A stretch of DNA of 16,755 nucleotides. It comes from Mucor racemosus (lineage: Eukaryota > Mucoromycota > Mucoromycetes > Mucorales > Mucoraceae). This document shows positions 9,343 through 16,755 of the stretch, piece by piece. Each line of letters opens with the position of its first letter. The first letter of the stretch is position 1. The stretch spans positions 1 to 16,755 of the forward strand of contig JAPEHQ010000043.1 of NCBI GenBank assembly GCA_027405735.1, read 5' to 3'. The position numbers and the translations under genes were made by a program. The notes under the pieces were generated by a model. The model saw only the letters and a program-made list of their open reading frames with translations, was not told the origin of the DNA and searched no databases.

Positions 9343-10968
9343 ATCCATTCAACATTGTCCCGGCTACAAATTTTATTAAATGAAGCAAGGATGGTTACTA
9401 TAGTGATTGTTTCATAAATTTGAATGATGCAGAAATGGCCAGCTTAAAATTGAGAAAGCGCATTTGAAATAAAAATAAGTCGAAAAGATACTAAGGTATT
9501 GCAATGATGGTTATTAAGTAAAGTCTACGTTATTTTTCATTCTCTATCAGGATATCTAGTTTTTGGATCGTTGTGGAGACTTTTTTATTTTTTTATAAAT
9601 TTTGTGAGAGCACTTTTTCTGTTATAGAGATCCATGAAGGGATGACAGGTATGCAAAGCTAAAACCATAGGATAGTACTCATTAGCATCTATCTAACGAA
9701 TTTTACCTCGTCAAAAAATATTGATTTTCCATCGAGAAAATTGAGATTGAAGGACTGATTTTTGGTGATGACAAAAAGGATCCATTTTGGACGAGGATAT
9801 ACAAGGGTAAATTTTCGCCGACCAAAAAAAATGATCAAAAAAAATTAATATCCCCACAAAAAATAGGGCTACAGCTACGTATAAATACTCATTTTGTAGA
9901 TAATTTTGTTGCGCATAATGTAAAAATAAAATATTTTAGGGTTGCATTTGAATGAAGGGTGCTTTTTGATCAAAAACCGTTAAAATTTGACATTAAATTT
10001 ACTAGGGATTTTATGAGAAAAATATTTTTAAAATTTACACAGATCGATTCAGAATTAAAAACTGAACCTAAAACATTTAATACGCTAGTTCAACTTACTA
10101 TGTGTTTTTGTGAGTAATTAAACATACAAGGTTTTTTTTGGATTTTTTTGGATTTTTTTTCCATTTGAACACTTTTTTGAATTGAAGCTCAGTCACCTGT
10201 GCATATCTGATTATACAATTTTATATGGTGATATTCAAAATCGGAGCGTGCCCCCATTTCAATAGATAATCAGGAAATGAAAAATGTAAGATATACTTGA
10301 GATGCTATAGAATATTGACAAAAAAGTTATTTCTATTCATCTTGATTTTTCAGCGAGTATAAAGGTTTCAAAAGTGAAACACTTGTTTTCTCCCCGCTTA
10401 AAATCTCAATCTAAGATGTCAAATATCTCGAGTTTTTATAGGCTTGAAAATAATAGTTTCTAAGCTAAATCTTCTTGTTTTTCAATGTTTTATTACATAT
10501 TAAAGTTTCATGGATGGTTTTTTTTTGGACCCCCAAACCTCATAATTGTAAATCCTGTTTTTTTTTTGTTTTTCTATTTTGTAGTTTTAACAATTTGGAG
10601 AATTTTCACGTTTTTTTACAAAAGTATCGCTAGGAATTAGGCAACCAAGTTTTCTGGGGTAAAATTGGCTGCTAAAAACGAATCTGCAATTTATTTTATT
10701 GTATCTATCAATTTCACCGAGATTTTTGTGGTATAAATTTTGCTGGATTCTAGTATATACGCCTATGGCAACCCTTAAATTTCATTATAAAGTCTTACTT
10801 GAACACATAATAAAAGTTGTTGAACAATTTATTTCACACATTTTGATATATAATTCTAAACGTCAAGTCTAGTTTCAACAATTTTAGAAGGAGAAAACCA
10901 GTCAAAAAGCGTGAATATTTGTACTGGTAATCGATTTTAGCAGAACCTTGTTTTCAAAAACGGTATCT
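9343..10968 (+). repeat. Satellite monomer copy 6 (1,626 bp)
   Basis: Full copy of reference length; no difference from copy 2 noticed by eye. TATAAATA is at 9880-9887 and phased T-tracts are at 10132-10160. Confidence 0.98.
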
Positions 10969-12594
10969 ATCCATTCAACATTGTCCCGGCTACAAATTTT
11001 ATTAAATGAAGCAAGGATGGTTACTATAGTGATTGTTTCATAAATTTGAATGATGCAGAAATGGCCAGCTTAAAATTGAGAAAGCGCATTTGAAATAAAA
11101 ATAAGTCGAAAAGATACTAAGGTATTGCAATGATGGTTATTAAGTAAAGTCTACGTTATTTTTCATTCTCTATCAGGATATCTAGTTTTTGGATCGTTGT
11201 GGAGACTTTTTTATTTTTTTATAAATTTTGTGAGAGCACTTTTTCTGTTATAGAGATCCATGAAGGGATGACAGGTATGCAAAGCTAAAACCATAGGATA
11301 GTACTCATTAGCATCTATCTAACGAATTTTACCTCGTCAAAAAATATTGATTTTCCATCGAGAAAATTGAGATTGAAGGACTGATTTTTGGTGATGACAA
11401 AAAGGATCCATTTTGGACGAGGATATACAAGGGTAAATTTTCGCCGACCAAAAAAAATGATCAAAAAAAATTAATATCCCCACAAAAAATAGGGCTACAG
11501 CTACGTATAAATACTCATTTTGTAGATAATTTTGTTGCGCATAATGTAAAAATAAAATATTTTAGGGTTGCATTTGAATGAAGGGTGCTTTTTGATCAAA
11601 AACCGTTAAAATTTGACATTAAATTTACTAGGGATTTTATGAGAAAAATATTTTTAAAATTTACACAGATCGATTCAGAATTAAAAACTGAACCTAAAAC
11701 ATTTAATACGCTAGTTCAACTTACTATGTGTTTTTGTGAGTAATTAAACATACAAGGTTTTTTTTGGATTTTTTTGGATTTTTTTTCCATTTGAACACTT
11801 TTTTGAATTGAAGCTCAGTCACCTGTGCATATCTGATTATACAATTTTATATGGTGATATTCAAAATCGGAGCGTGCCCCCATTTCAATAGATAATCAGG
11901 AAATGAAAAATGTAAGATATACTTGAGATGCTATAGAATATTGACAAAAAAGTTATTTCTATTCATCTTGATTTTTCAGCGAGTATAAAGGTTTCAAAAG
12001 TGAAACACTTGTTTTCTCCCCGCTTAAAATCTCAATCTAAGATGTCAAATATCTCGAGTTTTTATAGGCTTGAAAATAATAGTTTCTAAGCTAAATCTTC
12101 TTGTTTTTCAATGTTTTATTACATATTAAAGTTTCATGGATGGTTTTTTTTTGGACCCCCAAACCTCATAATTGTAAATCCTGTTTTTTTTTTGTTTTTC
12201 TATTTTGTAGTTTTAACAATTTGGAGAATTTTCACGTTTTTTTACAAAAGTATCGCTAGGAATTAGGCAACCAAGTTTTCTGGGGTAAAATTGGCTGCTA
12301 AAAACGAATCTGCAATTTATTTTATTGTATCTATCAATTTCACCGAGATTTTTGTGGTATAAATTTTGCTGGATTCTAGTATATACGCCTATGGCAACCC
12401 TTAAATTTCATTATAAAGTCTTACTTGAACACATAATAAAAGTTGTTGAACAATTTATTTCACACATTTTGATATATAATTCTAAACGTCAAGTCTAGTT
12501 TCAACAATTTTAGAAGGAGAAAACCAGTCAAAAAGCGTGAATATTTGTACTGGTAATCGATTTTAGCAGAACCTTGTTTTCAAAAACGGTATCT
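10969..12594 (+). repeat. Satellite monomer copy 7 (1,626 bp)
   Basis: Full copy of reference length; no difference from copy 2 noticed by eye. TATAAATA is at 11506-11513 and phased T-tracts are at 11758-11786. Confidence 0.98.
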
Positions 12595-14220
12595 ATCCAT
12601 TCAACATTGTCCCGGCTACAAATTTTATTAAATGAAGCAAGGATGGTTACTATAGTGATTGTTTCATAAATTTGAATGATGCAGAAATGGCCAGCTTAAA
12701 ATTGAGAAAGCGCATTTGAAATAAAAATAAGTCGAAAAGATACTAAGGTATTGCAATGATGGTTATTAAGTAAAGTCTACGTTATTTTTCATTCTCTATC
12801 AGGATATCTAGTTTTTGGATCGTTGTGGAGACTTTTTTATTTTTTTATAAATTTTGTGAGAGCACTTTTTCTGTTATAGAGATCCATGAAGGGATGACAG
12901 GTATGCAAAGCTAAAACCATAGGATAGTACTCATTAGCATCTATCTAACGAATTTTACCTCGTCAAAAAATATTGATTTTCCATCGAGAAAATTGAGATT
13001 GAAGGACTGATTTTTGGTGATGACAAAAAGGATCCATTTTGGACGAGGATATACAAGGGTAAATTTTCGCCGACCAAAAAAAATGATCAAAAAAAATTAA
13101 TATCCCCACAAAAAATAGGGCTACAGCTACGTATAAATACTCATTTTGTAGATAATTTTGTTGCGCATAATGTAAAAATAAAATATTTTAGGGTTGCATT
13201 TGAATGAAGGGTGCTTTTTGATCAAAAACCGTTAAAATTTGACATTAAATTTACTAGGGATTTTATGAGAAAAATATTTTTAAAATTTACACAGATCGAT
13301 TCAGAATTAAAAACTGAACCTAAAACATTTAATACGCTAGTTCAACTTACTATGTGTTTTTGTGAGTAATTAAACATACAAGGTTTTTTTTGGATTTTTT
13401 TGGATTTTTTTTCCATTTGAACACTTTTTTGAATTGAAGCTCAGTCACCTGTGCATATCTGATTATACAATTTTATATGGTGATATTCAAAATCGGAGCG
13501 TGCCCCCATTTCAATAGATAATCAGGAAATGAAAAATGTAAGATATACTTGAGATGCTATAGAATATTGACAAAAAAGTTATTTCTATTCATCTTGATTT
13601 TTCAGCGAGTATAAAGGTTTCAAAAGTGAAACACTTGTTTTCTCCCCGCTTAAAATCTCAATCTAAGATGTCAAATATCTCGAGTTTTTATAGGCTTGAA
13701 AATAATAGTTTCTAAGCTAAATCTTCTTGTTTTTCAATGTTTTATTACATATTAAAGTTTCATGGATGGTTTTTTTTTGGACCCCCAAACCTCATAATTG
13801 TAAATCCTGTTTTTTTTTTGTTTTTCTATTTTGTAGTTTTAACAATTTGGAGAATTTTCACGTTTTTTTACAAAAGTATCGCTAGGAATTAGGCAACCAA
13901 GTTTTCTGGGGTAAAATTGGCTGCTAAAAACGAATCTGCAATTTATTTTATTGTATCTATCAATTTCACCGAGATTTTTGTGGTATAAATTTTGCTGGAT
14001 TCTAGTATATACGCCTATGGCAACCCTTAAATTTCATTATAAAGTCTTACTTGAACACATAATAAAAGTTGTTGAACAATTTATTTCACACATTTTGATA
14101 TATAATTCTAAACGTCAAGTCTAGTTTCAACAATTTTAGAAGGAGAAAACCAGTCAAAAAGCGTGAATATTTGTACTGGTAATCGATTTTAGCAGAACCT
14201 TGTTTTCAAAAACGGTATCT
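12595..14220 (+). repeat. Satellite monomer copy 8 (1,626 bp)
   Basis: Full copy of reference length; no difference from copy 2 noticed by eye. TATAAATA is at 13132-13139 and phased T-tracts are at 13384-13412. Confidence 0.98.
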
Positions 14221-15845
14221 ATCCATTCAACATTGTCCCGGCTACAAATTTTATTAAATGAAGCAAGGATGGTTACTATAGTGATTGTTTCATAAATTTG
14301 AATGATGCAGAAATGGCCAGCTTAAAATTGAGAAAGCGCATTTGAAATAAAAATAAGTCGAAAAGATACTAAGGTATTGCAATGATGGTTATTAAGTAAA
14401 GTCTACGTTATTTTTCATTCTCTATCAGGATATCTAGTTTTTGGATCGTTGTGGAGACTTTTTTATTTTTTTATAAATTTTGTGAGAGCACTTTTTCTGT
14501 TATAGAGATCCATGAAGGGATGACAGGTATGCAAAGCTAAAACCATAGGATAGTACTCATTAGCATCTATCTAACGAATTTTACCTCGTCAAAAAATATT
14601 GATTTTCCATCGAGAAAATTGAGATTGAAGGACTGATTTTTGGTGATGACAAAAAGGATCCATTTTGGACGAGGATATACAAGGGTAAATTTTCGCCGAC
14701 CAAAAAAAATGATCAAAAAAAATTAATATCCCCACAAAAAATAGGGCTACAGCTACGTATAAATACTCATTTTGTAGATAATTTTGTTGCGCATAATGTA
14801 AAAATAAAAATATTTTAGGGTTGCATTTGAATGAAGGGTGCTTTTTGATCAAAAACCGTTAAAATTTGACATTAAATTTACTAGGGATTTTATGAGAAAA
14901 ATATTTTTAAAATTTACACAGATCGATTCAGAATTAAAAACTGAACCTAAAACATTTAATACGCTAGTTCAACTTACTATGTGTTTTTGTGAGTAATTAA
15001 ACATACAAGGTTTTTTTTGGATTTTTTTGGATTTTTTTTCCATTTGAACACTTTTTTGAATTGAAGCTCAGTCACCTGTGCATATCTGATTATACAATTT
15101 TATATGGTGATATTCAAAATCGGAGCGTGCCCCCATTTCAATAGATAATCAGGAAATGAAAAATGTAAGATATACTTGAGATGCTATAGAATATTGACAA
15201 AAAAGTTATTTCTATTCATCTTGATTTTTCAGCGAGTATAAAGGTTTCAAAAGTGAAACACTTGTTTTCTCCCCGCTTAAAATCTCAATCTAAGATGTCA
15301 AATATCTCGAGTTTTTATAGGCTTGAAAATAATAGTTTCTAAGCTAAATCTTCTTGTTTTTCAATGTTTTATTACATATTAAAGTTTCATGGATGGTTTT
15401 TTTTTGGACCCCCAAACCTCATAATTGTAAATCCTGTTTTTTTTTGTTTTTCTATTTTGTAGTTTTAACAATTTGGAGAATTTTCACGTTTTTTTACAAA
15501 AGTATCGCTAGGAATTAGGCAACCAAGTTTTCTGGGGTAAAATTGGCTGCTAAAAACGAATCTGCAATTTATTTTATTGTATCTATCAATTTCACCGAGA
15601 TTTTTGTGGTATAAATTTTGCTGGATTCTAGTATATACGCCTATGGCAACCCTTAAATTTCATTATAAAGTCTTACTTGAACACATAATAAAAGTTGTTG
15701 AACAATTTATTTCACACATTTTGATATATAATTCTAAACGTCAAGTCTAGTTTCAACATTTTAGAAGGAGAAAACCAGTCAAAAAGCGTGAATATTTGTA
15801 CTGGTAATCGATTTTAGCAGAACCTTGTTTTCAAAAACGGTATCT
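14221..15845 (+). repeat. Satellite monomer copy 9 (1,625 bp)
   Basis: Full copy with three homopolymer changes: one extra A in the run at 14806-14810, one T fewer in the run at 15437-15445 (9 instead of 10), and AA to A near 15757. The extra A at 14806-14810 opens an 87-codon minus-strand frame (14589-14852) that the other copies lack. TATAAATA is at 14758-14765 and phased T-tracts are at 15011-15039. Confidence 0.97.
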
Positions 15846-16755
15846 ATCCATTCAACATTGTCCCGGCTACAAATTTTATTAAATGAAGCAAGGATGGTTA
15901 CTATAGTGATTGTTTCATAAATTTGAATGATGCAGAATGGCCAGCTTAAAATTGAGAAAGCGCATTTGAAATAAATAAGTCGAAAAGATACTAAGGTATT
16001 GCAATGATGGTTATTAAGTAAAGTCTACGTTATTTTTCATTCTCTATCAGGATATCTAGTTTTTGGATCGTTGTGGAGACTTTTTTTATTTTTATAAATT
16101 TTGTGAGAGCACTTTTTCTGTTATAGAGATCCATGAAGGGATGACAGGTATGCAAAGCTAAAACCATAGGATAGTACTCATTAGCATCTATCTAACGAAT
16201 TTTACCTCGTCAAAAAATATTGATTTTCCATCGAGAAAATTGAGATTGAAGGACTGATTTTGGTGATGACAAAAAGGATCCATTTTGGACGAGGATATAC
16301 AAGGGTAAATTTTCGCCGACCAAAAAAAATGATCAAAAAAAATTAATATCCCCACAAAAAATAGGGCTACAGCTACGTATAAATACTCATTTTGTAGATA
16401 ATTTTGTTGCGCATAATGTAAAAAAAAATTTTAGGGTTGCATTTGAATGAAGGGTGCTTTTTGATCAAAAACCGTTAAAATTTGACATTAAATTTACTAG
16501 GGATTTTATGAGAAAAATATTTTAAAATTTACACAGATCGATTCAGAATTAAAAACTGAACCTAAAACATTTAATACGCTAGTTCAACTTACTATGTGTT
16601 TTTGTGAGTAATTAAACATACAAGGTTTTTTTTGGATTTTTTTGGATTTTTTTTCCATTTGAACCACTTTTTGAATTGAAGCTCAGTCACCTGTGCATAT
16701 CTGATTATACAATTTTATATGGTGATATTCAAAATCGGAGCGTGCCCCCATTTCA
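15846..16755 (+). repeat. Satellite monomer copy 10 (first 910 bp, cut by window end)
   Basis: This partial copy carries far more differences than the rest, about ten small length changes in 910 bp. They include A3 to A2 near 15936, loss of two A near 15972-15975, T6-A-T7 to T7-A-T5 at 16081-16093, T5 to T4 near 16257, a three-base loss at 16420-16434 where two T and one A vanish between A-runs, T5 to T4 near 16520, and C to CC with T6 to T5 at 16663-16672. Most are contractions. The pattern looks like poorly polished sequence near a contig or alignment end, though a diverging array edge is possible. TATAAATA is at 16378-16385 and phased T-tracts are at 16626-16654. Confidence 0.96.

Larger units (their letters stand above)
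1217..16755 (+). repeat. Head-to-tail tandem array, 1,626-bp monomer, 9.6 copies
   Basis: The landmark GTCCCGGCTA occurs at 1231, 2854, 4480, 6105, 7731, 9357, 10983, 12609, 14235 and 15860. The intervals are 1623, 1626, 1625, 1626, 1626, 1626, 1626, 1626 and 1625. All copies have the same orientation and adjoin with no spacer. I set the copy start at ATCCATTCAAC because this is where copy 1 first matches the others at its left end; in a circular permutation any start is equivalent. The copies match along their full length apart from one- to three-base length changes in A or T runs. The monomer has no long ORF, tRNA, 5S rRNA or recognisable transposase. BamHI (GGATCC) and XhoI (CTCGAG) sites each seem to occur once per monomer. 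The array continues past the window end. The best description is a long-monomer satellite or macrosatellite; function unknown. Confidence 0.98.

Noticed and set aside
14589..14852. 87-codon minus-strand ORF as a protein-coding gene
   Set aside because: It depends on one extra A found only in copy 9, is broken in the other copies, and has no recognisable domain, so it is not listed as a CDS.
1217..16755. Monomer length 1,626 is divisible by three, suggesting a giant repeat protein
   Set aside because: Every frame on both strands meets stop codons within each monomer, so no frame runs through the array.
1217..16755. CRISPR array
   Set aside because: The repeat is 1.6 kb with no unique spacers, and the setting is eukaryotic-like.

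Overview
The window holds almost no coding sequence. It reads as A+T-rich eukaryotic nuclear DNA: lines I counted in the repeat are about 27 to 37% G+C, stops are dense in all frames, and the left flank has splice-donor and polyadenylation-like signals. There is no bacterial gene layout, rRNA or tRNA. An invertebrate is a reasonable guess, but the sequence does not identify the species.

Layout. Positions 1-1216 are single-copy flanking DNA. This part holds a possible decayed BED-type zinc-finger reading frame (3-131), a GTAAGT donor-like site (255-260), one small ORF encoding a basic N-terminus plus a membrane-like segment (465-611), a perfect 9-bp hairpin (474-499) and an AATAAA followed by a GT-rich tract (830-883). 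From 1217 to the last base, about 93% of the window, the DNA is a head-to-tail array of one 1,626-bp monomer: nine full copies and the first 910 bp of a tenth. The right edge of the array is outside the window.

The copies look identical apart from single-base changes in homopolymer runs. Those changes cluster in the outer copies (1, 9 and above all 10), while copies 2 and 4-8 have the same length and copy 3 is one A shorter. I saw no clear substitution. This fits either a very recently amplified or homogenised long satellite (macrosatellite) or a consensus polished in the middle and rough at the edges; sequence quality probably explains most of the differences.

The monomer has no convincing gene. 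The one longer reading frame (87 codons, minus strand, copy 9) exists only because of a single extra A. Each monomer does carry three T-tracts phased at 10-11 bp (predicted curved DNA), two perfect A+T-rich palindromes, and on the plus strand a TATAAATA box, a GTGAGT donor-like site, a TTTTTCAG acceptor-like site and an AATAAA in that order. These could support a noncoding transcript from the satellite, but each motif is short enough to occur by chance.
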